The translations under genes and the position numbers were made by a program. A stretch of DNA of 64,000 nucleotides from Bradyrhizobium barranii subsp. apii (GTDB taxonomy: Bacteria; Pseudomonadota; Alphaproteobacteria; Rhizobiales; Xanthobacteraceae), in assembly GCF_011516635.5 (NCBI RefSeq), contig NZ_CP096255.1, positions 3,842,501 through 3,906,500 of the forward strand, in the 5' to 3' direction. Numbering within the stretch: the stretch's first letter is position 1; every line of letters starts with the position of its first letter. This document shows positions 1-7,970 of the stretch, one piece after another. The notes beneath the pieces are model-generated. The model was given only the letters and a program-made list of their open reading frames with translations, was not told the DNA's origin and searched no databases.

Positions 1-118
1 GCCGCAGTTCGCCCCGCCCGCCGCCGAAATCGTCGCCGCTCCCGAGCGCGTCGTCGAATTCACCTTCAGCCTTGACGGCCTGCAAGCGAAGTACCCGCTG
101 CTGAGGAACGCGTTTTAA
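1..118 (+). CDS. C-terminal end of an unidentified protein (partial)
   Basis: An open frame enters at the left edge (first full codon at base 2) and stops with TAA at 116-118. The visible 38 residues are proline- and alanine-rich, then end in a short hydrophilic and aromatic tail (EFTFSLDG, then LRNAF). No motif identifies the protein. The frame is open with GC-rich third positions, so I read it as the end of a real gene whose body lies outside the window. Confidence 0.45.
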   Translation, partial: PQFAPPAAEIVAAPERVVEFTFSLDGLQAKYPLLRNAF

Positions 119-156
119 GGCGTATATTCAAAACGGTAGCCGCGACTTCTTGCGCC

Positions 157-217
157 GTCATCCTGAGGCGCGAGCCACGTGGCGCAATGCGCCGCGTGGG
201 GAGCCTCGAAGGATGCG
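157..217. repeat. Palindromic intergenic repeat (GTCATCCTGAGG type)
   Basis: The segment begins GTCATCCTGAGGCGCGAGCC and ends with GGGGAGCCTCGAAGGATG, so the two arms pair around a GCGC-rich centre with a second internal palindrome (CACGTGGCGC/GCGCCGCGTG). It sits in the convergent gap between the left-edge gene and the minus-strand TIGR03808-type gene. It is of the short dispersed repeat kind seen elsewhere in this window and has no coding potential. Confidence 0.6.
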
Positions 218-240
218 CGGCCCGTCTGCCAACGGCGCAA

Positions 241-1611
241 CTACCGCCGCACCGCATTGCCGCCGACCATCAGCTGTGCGAAGCGCTGTGCGCCGTCGGC
301 CGACAGATCCGACGTCACTGCACGGGCGTGATCGAGCCCAACCACGGCGCCGCGCGGGGTTTCCGAGATCATGTTGTTGTTGACGAGCGCGGTGCCTGCG
401 CCGGACACCACCGAGACGCCGACGCCGGCCAGCGCCTTGCGGATCACATTGCCCGTGATCGCGACGTCGCGCAGATATTTGCCCCAGCCGGCGACGATGC
501 CATAGGACGGTGCGTTCTCGATCACATTGCCGGTCACGGAGCTGTCAGCCTCGACGTAGATGCCGACACCGGCATCGTCGTCGGGGGCGGTGCCGATCGG
601 CCGCTTCGGGATCAGATTGCGGATGATGTTGCCCTGGACCACCGCGATGCGGCCGCCTTCGTTGAAATTGCAGACCGAGACGCCGACGGCGGCACCATCG
701 ACCGTGTTGTTGGCGATAATCGCGGCCTCGAACGCGAACTCCGAATAGAGCGCGACCTCGCGCACGTCGCTGACGCTGTTGCCTGATATGTGGATGTTCG
801 ACGCCGAATTACCGCGCACCGCCGAGTAGTCGCAGTTCCTGATGCGGTTGCCGCGCACGATCACGTTGCCGGCGCGAAAGGCGTTGATGGCGTTGCCGTA
901 CTGGCCGGAGCCGCCGGGACCGGCCTTGATGTCCTCGATGCGGTTATCGGTGACCAGCGTGCCGTCGTCGCCGATTGCGGTGCGCAGGATCTCGATGCCG
1001 TTGTCGTTGGTGCCGATGATGGTGTTGCGCGAGACGCTGAGGCCCCTGGCATCGAACGAGACGACTGCCGTCACCGCAATGTTGGTGAAGATGTTGCCCG
1101 AGATGTCGCCGGACACCTGCTCGAGCCAGATGCCGCTGCCGCCGGAGCCGGTGATCTCGCAATCGGTGATGCGGACGTCACGCCCGCCGAGGACATGGAT
1201 CAGTCCGCGCCGCGTCGGCAGCGGAATGCCGCCGCCGTCGAAGCCGAGGCCGGTCAGGCCGATCGAGTCCGACCCGTCGCTCTGGATCGCTGCGGCCCCG
1301 CCGGTGAAGATGATTTTTGTCGCGCCGCGCACGCCGATCAGCTGGGCGCCATTCGGCAACCGTAGCAATCCGCTGCGATAGATGCCGGGTGGCAGCGCGA
1401 GCGGCGCCTGTGCCCGCGCAGCTTCGTCGATGGCGCGCTGGAGCACGCGGGTCTGGTCCTCGCTGCTGCCGGGCCGTACGCCGTATTGCGTGGCATCGCG
1501 GCCGAGCAGGGATGTCAGCGGCGCCGCGCGCGCGGCGTCGGCCGGCATGGCGAGGGCGCCCGCGATGCCTGCGGTCGAAGCTCCGATGAGATGACGGCGA
1601 TTGAGGTCCAT
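241..1611 (-). CDS. Tat-exported repeat protein of the TIGR03808 type
   Basis: 456 residues if started at the ATG at 1609-1611, which puts a twin-arginine signal (NRRHLIG) directly at the N-terminus followed by an Ala-rich hydrophobic stretch and an AxA-like cleavage region. The rest is a parallel beta-helix type sequence with many N-x-I and G-N-x-I repeats (GNIF, RNTI, DNRI, GNRI, GNSV, NNTV, GNII, GNVI), typical of right-handed beta-helix proteins. The family is known as twin-arginine-translocated repeat proteins of unknown role. I infer a periplasmic or secreted carbohydrate-related function only from the fold. A longer frame continues 42 residues upstream but would bury the signal peptide, so I reject that start. 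Confidence 0.85.
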   Translation of the reverse strand: MDLNRRHLIGASTAGIAGALAMPADAARAAPLTSLLGRDATQYGVRPGSSEDQTRVLQRAIDEAARAQAPLALPPGIYRSGLLRLPNGAQLIGVRGATKIIFTGGAAAIQSDGSDSIGLTGLGFDGGGIPLPTRRGLIHVLGGRDVRITDCEITGSGGSGIWLEQVSGDISGNIFTNIAVTAVVSFDARGLSVSRNTIIGTNDNGIEILRTAIGDDGTLVTDNRIEDIKAGPGGSGQYGNAINAFRAGNVIVRGNRIRNCDYSAVRGNSASNIHISGNSVSDVREVALYSEFAFEAAIIANNTVDGAAVGVSVCNFNEGGRIAVVQGNIIRNLIPKRPIGTAPDDDAGVGIYVEADSSVTGNVIENAPSYGIVAGWGKYLRDVAITGNVIRKALAGVGVSVVSGAGTALVNNNMISETPRGAVVGLDHARAVTSDLSADGAQRFAQLMVGGNAVRR

Positions 1612-1723
1612 GACGCATCCTTCGGCGGACGCGGGAGGTCCGCGACCGACTAGGTAGCGCAGGGTGGCTGGGGCGGTGAGGATTGTTCGCGGTAGGGTTA
1701 AATGTTTACGCAGACCAAGGTGC

Positions 1724-1815
1724 CGTAGGGTGGGCAAAGCGTAGCGTGCCCACCATTGTTACACGAATGCGGATGTATGGTGGGCACGGCGCTACGCGCC
1801 TTTGCCCACCCTACG
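1724..1815. repeat. CGTAGGGTGGGCAAAG palindromic repeat, copy A
   Basis: Inverted repeat: the left arm reads CGTAGGGTGGGCAAAGCG and the right arm CGCCTTTGCCCACCCTACG, with an inner pair GTGCCCACCAT/ATGGTGGGCAC. Two further copies lie at 31197-31323 and 37780-37905. It lies between the TIGR03808-type gene and the peptidase gene; its right edge contains the stop codon of the latter. Confidence 0.85.
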
Positions 1816-2467
1816 AAATCTGAGTGTTCCGCTGCTTCCTTGCCAATCCCACCATCTCCATCAGCATGGCCTCGCCGGCGTCCACCAGCTCCTCTAGCGT
1901 GATCCGGGCTGCCCCCTTGCGCCGCACCGCGCCGCTGCGCGCGAGCAGGGGAATGTGGATGAACGCCGCAAGCTGCGGTCCGCCCGCCCTAACATTCTCG
2001 ATCGCGCGCCAGCTCAGATAATTGCAGAGATAGGCGCCGGCATCGCGCGAGGCGCGCGCGTCGATGCCGGTGAGGCGCGCGGCGCGCAGCAGCCTTGCCG
2101 TGTGCGGACCGAACGTCATCGCGTCCGCATGGCCGGCGATGCCGCGCTTGCTGGAGCGGGTGTTGGCGGCATCGGGCCAGAGCATGGTGACCGCGTTGCG
2201 CGCGCGGGTCTCGATGCGGAGGTAAGGCGTGCGCGCGGCGAGGCCGAACATCAGCAGCGCGTCGGGCTTCTGCTTCGCGAGCACATCAGGCAATTGCCGG
2301 TCGACCGCAGCATAGGTGACCGGGAAGATGTGGCTCGTGATCGTGACATCGTCGAGCGCCGGACGGCGCAATTGCGCCAGCCGCGCGACGAGCGGCTGGG
2401 TCGGGTTATAGGGTGCGCCGGGAAACGGTCCGAAGCCGGTGAGGAGAATGCGGAGCTTTTCGCTCAT
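1811..2467 (-). CDS. Pyroglutamyl-peptidase I-like cysteine peptidase (family C15)
   Basis: 218 residues. The N-terminus has the family pattern LLTGFGPFPGAPYNP. The three catalytic positions of the C15 family can be placed: Glu in RIETRARN, Cys in GAYLCNYLS and His in FIHIPLL. The expected activity is removal of N-terminal pyroglutamate from peptides in the cytoplasm; the sequence is divergent from classical Pcp, so substrate is not certain. Its ATG overlaps the stop of meaB by four bases (ATGA), so the two are translationally coupled. The stop codon lies inside a dispersed palindromic repeat. Confidence 0.82.
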   Translation of the reverse strand: MSEKLRILLTGFGPFPGAPYNPTQPLVARLAQLRRPALDDVTITSHIFPVTYAAVDRQLPDVLAKQKPDALLMFGLAARTPYLRIETRARNAVTMLWPDAANTRSSKRGIAGHADAMTFGPHTARLLRAARLTGIDARASRDAGAYLCNYLSWRAIENVRAGGPQLAAFIHIPLLARSGAVRRKGAARITLEELVDAGEAMLMEMVGLARKQRNTQIS

Positions 2468-3453
2468 TGCAGCAACTCCAGAATCTGCTCGGCGGCGAGT
2501 GCCGGCGTGAGATGGCCTTCGGCCACCTCAGCCTCGATCTTCCTGACCTTGGTCCGCACCGACGCCTCGCTGCGCAGCCGCGCCAGCATGCGCTGCTCCA
2601 GCATCGACCACATCCATTTCACCTGCTGCTCGCGCCGCCGTGCAGCGAAATCGCCGGATGCGTTCATCGCCTTGCGGTGATCCAGAACCTTCTGCCAAAT
2701 TTTTGCGATGCCGTCGCCGGTCAGCGCCGAATAGGTCTCGACCGGCGGGTGCCAATGCTCGGACCGCGGCGCCAAAATATGCAGCGCGCCGCGATAGTCG
2801 GCGGCGGTGATGTTGGCGCGCTTGAGGTTGTCGCCGTCGGCCTTGTTGATCGCGATCATGTCGGCGAGCTCGACCAGGCCCTTCTTGATGCCTTGCAGCT
2901 CGTCGCCGCCGCCCGGCAGCATCAGTGCGAGGAAAAAATCGGTCATGTCACAGACTGCGGTCTCGGACTGGCCAATGCCGACGGTCTCGACCAGCACGAC
3001 GTCGAAGCCGGCGGCCTCGCACAACAGCATGGCCTCGCGCGTCTTGGCGGCGACGCCGCCGAGCGTGCCTGACGATGGCGAGGGACGGATGAAGGCGTCG
3101 TCGGAGGCCGACAGCCGCGCCATCCGCGTCTTGTCGCCAAGGATCGATCCGCCGCTGCGTGCCGAGGACGGATCGACCGCGAGCACCGCGACCTTGTTGC
3201 CCTGCTCGATCAGATACGTCCCGAGCACATCGATGGTGGTGGACTTACCGACGCCGGGCGAGCCGGTGATGCCGACCCGAACCGCCTTGCCGGTGTCGGG
3301 CAGCAACTTCTGCACCAGTTCGCGCGCCAGCGCCTGATGGTCGCTGCGCCGGCTTTCCACCAGCGTGATGGCGCGGGCGAGGGCTGCGCGACTGCCGGCG
3401 CGCAAGTCGCGGGCGAGGGTTTTGATGTCCAGCGAGGCCTTCTTCTCAGTCAT
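2464..3453 (-). CDS. meaB: Methylmalonyl-CoA mutase-associated GTPase MeaB (ArgK-type)
   Basis: 329 residues, the usual family length. A P-loop (GSPGVGKST) lies near residue 64, followed by the typical VLAVDPSS segment, DKTRM, the VETVGIGQSE switch region and the NKAD guanine-specificity motif near residue 203. MeaB is a G-protein chaperone that loads and protects the adenosylcobalamin cofactor of methylmalonyl-CoA mutase. The mutase genes lie 4.5 kb away on the same strand, which supports the assignment over other members of the ArgK family. It is the upstream gene of a two-gene unit with the C15 peptidase. Confidence 0.93.
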   Translation of the reverse strand: MTEKKASLDIKTLARDLRAGSRAALARAITLVESRRSDHQALARELVQKLLPDTGKAVRVGITGSPGVGKSTTIDVLGTYLIEQGNKVAVLAVDPSSARSGGSILGDKTRMARLSASDDAFIRPSPSSGTLGGVAAKTREAMLLCEAAGFDVVLVETVGIGQSETAVCDMTDFFLALMLPGGGDELQGIKKGLVELADMIAINKADGDNLKRANITAADYRGALHILAPRSEHWHPPVETYSALTGDGIAKIWQKVLDHRKAMNASGDFAARRREQQVKWMWSMLEQRMLARLRSEASVRTKVRKIEAEVAEGHLTPALAAEQILELLQ

Positions 3454-3504
3454 GCCCTGCTTTACAACGCCCCGGCGGGGCAGGCGAGGGCCGCTCGCCC
3501 GATA

Positions 3505-5016
3505 TCACCGAGTCGTTGCCGCCGCTGTCTGCACCGGCTTCACCTTGCGCCAGACCCACACCAGCACCGGCCAGAGCAGCGCGCCGATCGCCATGGCGGC
3601 GAGGATCGCCGCGACCGGCCGCTCGAAGAACGGCAGGATGCTGCCGTCCGACTTGATCAGCGAGGTCACGAAAGCCTGCTCGACCATGGTGCCCATGACG
3701 ATGCCGAGCACCATCGCGGCCACCGGATAGCCGTTCGCCTCCATCACGTAGCCGATCATGCCGAAGGCGGCGACGGTGACGACGCCGAACATGTTGTTGC
3801 CGATCGCGAACGAGCCGACCGCGCAGCACAGCATGATGATCGGCATGATGGCGGAGCGCGGCGCCAGCAGGATGTAGGCCGCGATCCGGATCATGGCGAT
3901 GCCGAGCGGGATCATCAGGATGTTCGCGATGATGAACATCAGATAGATCGCGTACATGCTCGACGCCTTCTCGGTGAACAGCGTCGGGCCGGGATTGAGG
4001 CCCTTCATGTAGAGCACGCCGATCGCGATCGCCGCGATGGTGTCGCCGGGAATGCCGAACAGCAGCGAGGGCACCCAGCCCGAGGCGATGCTGGCATTGT
4101 TGCTGGCGCCGGCCTCGACCAGGCCCTCGACGTGGCCGGTGCCGAATTTCTCCGGCTCCTTCGAGAAGCGCTTCGACATCGCATAGGAGATCCAGGCGGC
4201 CATGTCGGCGCCGGCGCCGGGCAGCACGCCGATGATGATGCCGATGATGTTTCCACGCGTCATCTGCCAGTGATACTTCTTGGTCAGCTTCCACTGGCCG
4301 GCCATGATGCTTCCGAATTTTCGTCGTGGCAGCGGCGGCGGCTCGGGCGTCAGCATCGCGCGCATCACCTGCGCCACCGCGAACACGCCGACCAGCGCCG
4401 GGATCGGCTCGATGCCGCCGAACAAATCGGTGATGCCGAAGGTGAAGCGCGGCACCCCGCCGGGATTCTCGATGCCGATGCACGAGACCAGCAGGCCGAG
4501 GAACATGCCCGCGATCGCCTTCACCGGCGAGGAGCGCGCGACCAACGTGGCGCACATCAGGCCGAGCAGCGCCAGCCAGAAATATTCGAAGGTCGAGAAC
4601 GACAGCGCGATCTCGGCGAGCGGCGGCGCCAGGATCATCAGCGACAGCACGCCGGCGATGCCGCCGACGGCGGAGAACCAGACGCCGGCCCCCAGCGCCA
4701 GCTCAGCTTGGCCCTTGCGCGTCATCGCGTAGGCCTCGTCGGCATAGGCGGCCGAGGCGGGGGTGCCGGGAATGCGCAGCAGCGCGCCGGGGATGTCGCC
4801 CGAGAAGATCGCCATCGAGGAGGCCGCGACGATGGTCGCGATTGCCGCGATCGGCGAGAGGTAGAAGGTGACGGGGACGAGCAGGGCGGTCGCCATCGTC
4901 GCCGAAAGGCCCGGCAGCGAGCCGATCACGAGGCCGTACACGGAGGCTGCGAACATCGCGATGATGACCTCCCAGGTGGAGATCAGCGCGAATGCTTCAA
5001 TCAGGGTTTTCAGCAT
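3505..5016 (-). CDS. tctA: Tripartite tricarboxylate transporter large permease TctA
   Basis: 503 residues from the ATG at 5014-5016. The protein is strongly hydrophobic, with about ten to twelve membrane segments and the conserved family stretches GLPGLSATMATALL near the N-terminus, SGDIPGALLRIPGTPAS, and IGVLPGAGADMAAW in the middle. It forms the channel-like membrane unit of a TTT transporter for a tricarboxylate or other organic acid, together with TctB and a Bug-type binding protein. Only four bases separate it from tctB. An upstream in-frame extension exists but is arginine- and cysteine-rich shadow sequence over tctB and is not used. Confidence 0.93.
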   Translation of the reverse strand: MLKTLIEAFALISTWEVIIAMFAASVYGLVIGSLPGLSATMATALLVPVTFYLSPIAAIATIVAASSMAIFSGDIPGALLRIPGTPASAAYADEAYAMTRKGQAELALGAGVWFSAVGGIAGVLSLMILAPPLAEIALSFSTFEYFWLALLGLMCATLVARSSPVKAIAGMFLGLLVSCIGIENPGGVPRFTFGITDLFGGIEPIPALVGVFAVAQVMRAMLTPEPPPLPRRKFGSIMAGQWKLTKKYHWQMTRGNIIGIIIGVLPGAGADMAAWISYAMSKRFSKEPEKFGTGHVEGLVEAGASNNASIASGWVPSLLFGIPGDTIAAIAIGVLYMKGLNPGPTLFTEKASSMYAIYLMFIIANILMIPLGIAMIRIAAYILLAPRSAIMPIIMLCCAVGSFAIGNNMFGVVTVAAFGMIGYVMEANGYPVAAMVLGIVMGTMVEQAFVTSLIKSDGSILPFFERPVAAILAAMAIGALLWPVLVWVWRKVKPVQTAAATTR

Positions 5017-5020
5017 GGGA

Positions 5021-5515
5021 TCACCAGGGCGTCGGCAGCAGGCCAGCGGGGAGCGGCACGCGCAGCAGCTTGCCGAAGATGAGGTGGATGCCGAACGGCG
5101 ACAGCGCCGCGAGCGGCAGCGCCAGCTTCCACTTCGCCCCGAGCGCGGTCGAGGTGACGTAGACCATGATCGCCGCGGTGATGATGAAGCCGAGCCGGTC
5201 GGCGGCGGCGACGTAGAACAGCAGCAGCGCCGGCGGCAGCAGAGCGCGCAGACCATAGAGCTTGCCCTGCGGCGGCGGCGCAGCCGCCACCTGGCCGTCC
5301 TCGAGCGGTACCAGCTCTTCCTCCTCCTCGAAGGAATGGCCGATGCCGAACACGATCGCGAGCCCGCACAGCGCGAGCCCGATACCGATCACGAGCGGAA
5401 ATACGTTGGGGCCGACCGGCTGCCCCGGCACCGGCGGCAGGATCCAGCCGCCATAGGCAGCCGCCGCGCCGAGCACGACGAGAAACGATCCCGTGACGGA
5501 GTCGGGAAGACGCAT
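5021..5515 (-). CDS. tctB: Tripartite tricarboxylate transporter small permease TctB
   Basis: 164 residues with four predicted membrane helices: one near the N-terminus, the next over residues 35-60, then a charged loop (FEEEEELVPLEDG), and two more in the C-terminal half. Size and topology match the small membrane subunit of TTT transporters, and the location between the tctC and tctA genes settles it. The separation from tctC (about 190 bases) is filled by a long palindromic repeat, which may lower or process the downstream part of the transcript. Confidence 0.88.
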   Translation of the reverse strand: MRLPDSVTGSFLVVLGAAAAYGGWILPPVPGQPVGPNVFPLVIGIGLALCGLAIVFGIGHSFEEEEELVPLEDGQVAAAPPPQGKLYGLRALLPPALLLFYVAAADRLGFIITAAIMVYVTSTALGAKWKLALPLAALSPFGIHLIFGKLLRVPLPAGLLPTPW

Positions 5516-5528
5516 GTGAGAATCCTAT

Positions 5529-5694
5529 GCGAGGTATTCTCCCTCTCCCCACGCGCGGGGAGAGGGTTGGGGTGAGGGGGGCTCTCCACGGGGGAGGTGA
5601 GAATTGGACTCGTGGAGAGTCCCCCTCACCCGGAACCCGCGCTTCGCGCGAATTCCGGCCTCTCCCCGCAAGCGGGGAGAGGCGATCAGAGCAT
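5529..5694. repeat. Long palindromic repeat inside the tct operon
   Basis: A compound inverted repeat: CCCTCTCCCCACGCGCGGGG at the left is mirrored by CCTCTCCCCGCAAGCGGGGA at the right, with an inner pair built on CTCTCCACG/CGTGGAGAG and GTGAGGGGG/CCCCCTCACC. It could fold into one large cruciform or into two adjacent hairpins. Placed between tctC and tctB, both transcribed leftward, it would be present in the operon mRNA. Confidence 0.75.
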
Positions 5695-5706
5695 CGCAGG
5701 TGCGGA

Positions 5707-6702
5707 TCACGCCTTGCTCAGGCCGGCGGCCTTCATCGCCTCGCCCATCTGGGCGTCGCCCTTGTCCATGAAGCTTGCGAACTGACCGGCATCGCCCCAC
5801 ACCGTGCCGAAGCCGCGGTTGCTCATGAAGTCCTTGAACTCGGCGGAGTCGTAGACCTTCTTCAGCGCCGCGGTGAGCTTCGTTGCGATCTCCGGCGGCA
5901 GGTTCTTCGGCGCGCCGATGCCGCGCCAGGCGCCGGTCGCGTAATCGATCCCCATCGCCTCCTTCAGCGTCGGCACGTCCTTGAAGATCGGGTTGCGCGC
6001 CGGCGCCATGATGGCGAGGCTCCTTGCCTTGCCCGCCTCGATGATGGCGCGGGCCTCCGGCACCGAGCACGTCGTGAGGTCGAGGCCGCCGGCGGCGAGA
6101 TCCTGCATCGCAGGCGCAGCGCCGTTCGACGGTACCCAGGCGACCTGGTTGGCGGGCAGGCCCATCGCCTGCATCCAGCCGACCAGCGCGAGATGCCTGA
6201 TGCCGCCTTGGCCGGTGCCCGACGCCTTGAACTTGCCGGGGGGCGCCGCCTTGATGGCTTCGGCGAGCTCCTTGACGGTCTTGTAGGGCGAGGAGGAGGA
6301 GACCTGGATGCCCGGCGGGTCCTCGTTCATCAGCGCGAGCGGCGTGTAGCTCTTCGGCGTCAGCTCGGTGAGGCCCTGCCAGTGCATCATCGAGATCTCG
6401 ACGGTGAGCATGCCGATCGTGTAGCCGTCCGGCTGCGCGGTCGCGATCGCGCTATGGCCGACCACGCCTGAACCGCCGGTGCGGTTGACGACGTTGAAGG
6501 GCTGGCCGAGATCCTTTTCCAGAAGGGCTGCGACAATGCGCGCAGTCGCGTCGGTGCCGCCACCGGCGCCCCAGGGCACGATCACGGTGACCGGGCGCGC
6601 CGGATACGCCTGTGCGCGCGCGGGTGTGAGACCGAATGCGGCGGATGCGGCAATCGCGGCGGAAGAGGCCGCAAAAGTGCGGCGCGAAATCTTGGACATC
6701 AA
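5707..6702 (-). CDS. tctC: Bug-family tricarboxylate-binding protein TctC
   Basis: 331 residues. The N-terminus carries a twin-arginine-like export signal (SRRTFAASS) followed by an Ala-rich hydrophobic run ending in ARAQA. The mature part starts with YPARPVTVIVPWGAGGGTD, the standard opening of Bug solute receptors, and contains the usual QPDGYTIG segment. It captures an organic acid in the periplasm and delivers it to TctAB. It is the first gene of the tctC-tctB-tctA unit. Two adjacent ATG codons are possible starts; the second, at 6699, is equally good. Confidence 0.92.
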   Translation of the reverse strand: MMSKISRRTFAASSAAIAASAAFGLTPARAQAYPARPVTVIVPWGAGGGTDATARIVAALLEKDLGQPFNVVNRTGGSGVVGHSAIATAQPDGYTIGMLTVEISMMHWQGLTELTPKSYTPLALMNEDPPGIQVSSSSPYKTVKELAEAIKAAPPGKFKASGTGQGGIRHLALVGWMQAMGLPANQVAWVPSNGAAPAMQDLAAGGLDLTTCSVPEARAIIEAGKARSLAIMAPARNPIFKDVPTLKEAMGIDYATGAWRGIGAPKNLPPEIATKLTAALKKVYDSAEFKDFMSNRGFGTVWGDAGQFASFMDKGDAQMGEAMKAAGLSKA

Positions 6703-6830
6703 TGCCTCCCAGCGGCGCCCGTGACACCGGGCGCTCTTCTCAATGAAGGCATTCTAGTCGGCTTTGCGGCGCCGCTGCAAGGTAGCGCTACCACAGCGTT
6801 GTGAGCAATGTGTCGCTGCTCAAAACATCA

Positions 6831-7613
6831 TCACTGCGGCTCTTCCGCGTCGCCCTTCGGCCGCGCGCCACCGAAGATGCGCATGCCTTCCGCCGTGAGA
6901 TAGGTCTTCAGCGTTTCCCACGGCACGAAGGCGACATATTCGCCCTCGGCGTAGGGGCCGACCGCGTAAGGCGGATAGTGGAAGGTGAGCCCGGAACTTT
7001 TGCCCGCCTCGGTTGAAGGCGCGAGCGTCACCGCGCCGATCTTGAGCAGGCTCGGCTCGACGCTCTTGAACCAATCGTCGGTCGCGGTCTCGCTGGTGTC
7101 GCGCTTCTTCTTCTCGACTCTCAGCGAAGCGATCACGGCCTTCACCATCGCCTTCATGGTCGCCCCGTTGTCGGCGGTCTCGGTGAAGAACGCGCGGATC
7201 GAGATGCGCTTGTGCTCGCTCTTGTCCCACAGGATCGTGTTCACGTCCGAATTGGGATGGGCGCCATGGGTGTCCATGTAGTCGTTGCGCAGGACGCTGA
7301 CATAGCGATCGGCAACGACGGAGCGGATCGCATATTTGCGTTCGAAATCCCAGCCGCCGTCCTTGAAGAACTGCGGATCTTCCTTGTGCGCGGCGGCGGC
7401 CTCGGCCGCGTTCTTGTCGAGCCACTTCCTGCCTTCCGTAAGGCAATCCGCCGCCAGCGCCGCATCCGCCTTGACCCTGTCATCGAGGAAGACGCGGGCG
7501 TCGATGCTCTTGGTCTTGACGACGGCGTCGGGCTTGGGGTCCGCGGCGAGGGCGGAGATGACGCACGTTGCGCTAAGCGCCATGGCGACGCTCAAACCGA
7601 TCATGAACTTCAA
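6831..7613 (-). CDS. Exported protein with an RsiV/DUF3298-like C-terminal domain
   Basis: 260 residues. A signal peptide is clear: KFMIGLSVAMALSA, then a cleavage region ALAAD. The C-terminal part contains FHYPPYAVGPYAEGEY followed by VPWETLKTYL, which matches the conserved pattern of the DUF3298/RsiV domain (an aromatic Pro-Tyr, a Gly-Pro-Tyr, then an acidic or amphipathic end). The middle has charged helices (KKKRDTSETATD). I infer a periplasmic protein, perhaps binding lysozyme- or peptidoglycan-like ligands as RsiV does, but there is no adjacent ECF sigma factor to support a signalling role. It appears to stand alone. Confidence 0.72.
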   Translation of the reverse strand: MKFMIGLSVAMALSATCVISALAADPKPDAVVKTKSIDARVFLDDRVKADAALAADCLTEGRKWLDKNAAEAAAAHKEDPQFFKDGGWDFERKYAIRSVVADRYVSVLRNDYMDTHGAHPNSDVNTILWDKSEHKRISIRAFFTETADNGATMKAMVKAVIASLRVEKKKRDTSETATDDWFKSVEPSLLKIGAVTLAPSTEAGKSSGLTFHYPPYAVGPYAEGEYVAFVPWETLKTYLTAEGMRIFGGARPKGDAEEPQ

Positions 7614-7636
7614 GGGGAGTGCTCCTTACGTGAGCG

Positions 7637-7933
7637 TCAGAATATTTCGAGGATGTGGTCTGCGATCTGCTGCGCAGAGTGGGGGGAGGCGGAGCGCCGG
7701 ACAGTCGCCTGCGCCTGCAAGCCGGTCGCGTCCTCGATGATCTGCTCGACGTCAATCAGGTTGAGCAGCGAGAAAGAGGCCTCCGGTTCGACCTCGACCA
7801 GGACATCGATGTCGCTGTGCGGGTGATAATCGTCGCCGTCCCGCGTGCCGAGGATGGCGAGCTTCGAGACGCCCTTGGCTTTGATGGCATCAGCGTTCTG
7901 GCGTATCGCAGCGATGACCTCATCACGTGTCAT
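7637..7933 (-). CDS. Minimal nucleotidyltransferase domain protein (MNT type)
   Basis: 98 residues from the ATG at 7931-7933. The core pattern is LGTRDGDDYHPHSDIDVLVEVEP, a variant of the GSx10DxD signature of minimal nucleotidyltransferases in which Ser is replaced by Thr; the two metal-binding Asp residues are kept. Such proteins commonly pair with a HEPN-domain partner in toxin-antitoxin modules of the MNT/HEPN type, the antitoxin acting by nucleotidylating the toxin. No HEPN gene is adjacent here, so it may be an orphan. It lies just downstream of the mutase large subunit on the same strand, 37 bases away. Confidence 0.8.
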   Translation of the reverse strand: MTRDEVIAAIRQNADAIKAKGVSKLAILGTRDGDDYHPHSDIDVLVEVEPEASFSLLNLIDVEQIIEDATGLQAQATVRRSASPHSAQQIADHILEIF

Positions 7934-7970
7934 GGAGACAATCCGGCCGGTGATGCGGCCAGCGTACCAT

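Noticed and set aside
3337..5082. Long plus-strand open frame (581 codons) across tctA and meaB
   Set aside because: It is antisense to clear TctA and is extremely rich in Arg, His, Asp and Gln, the usual mirror of a GC-rich gene.
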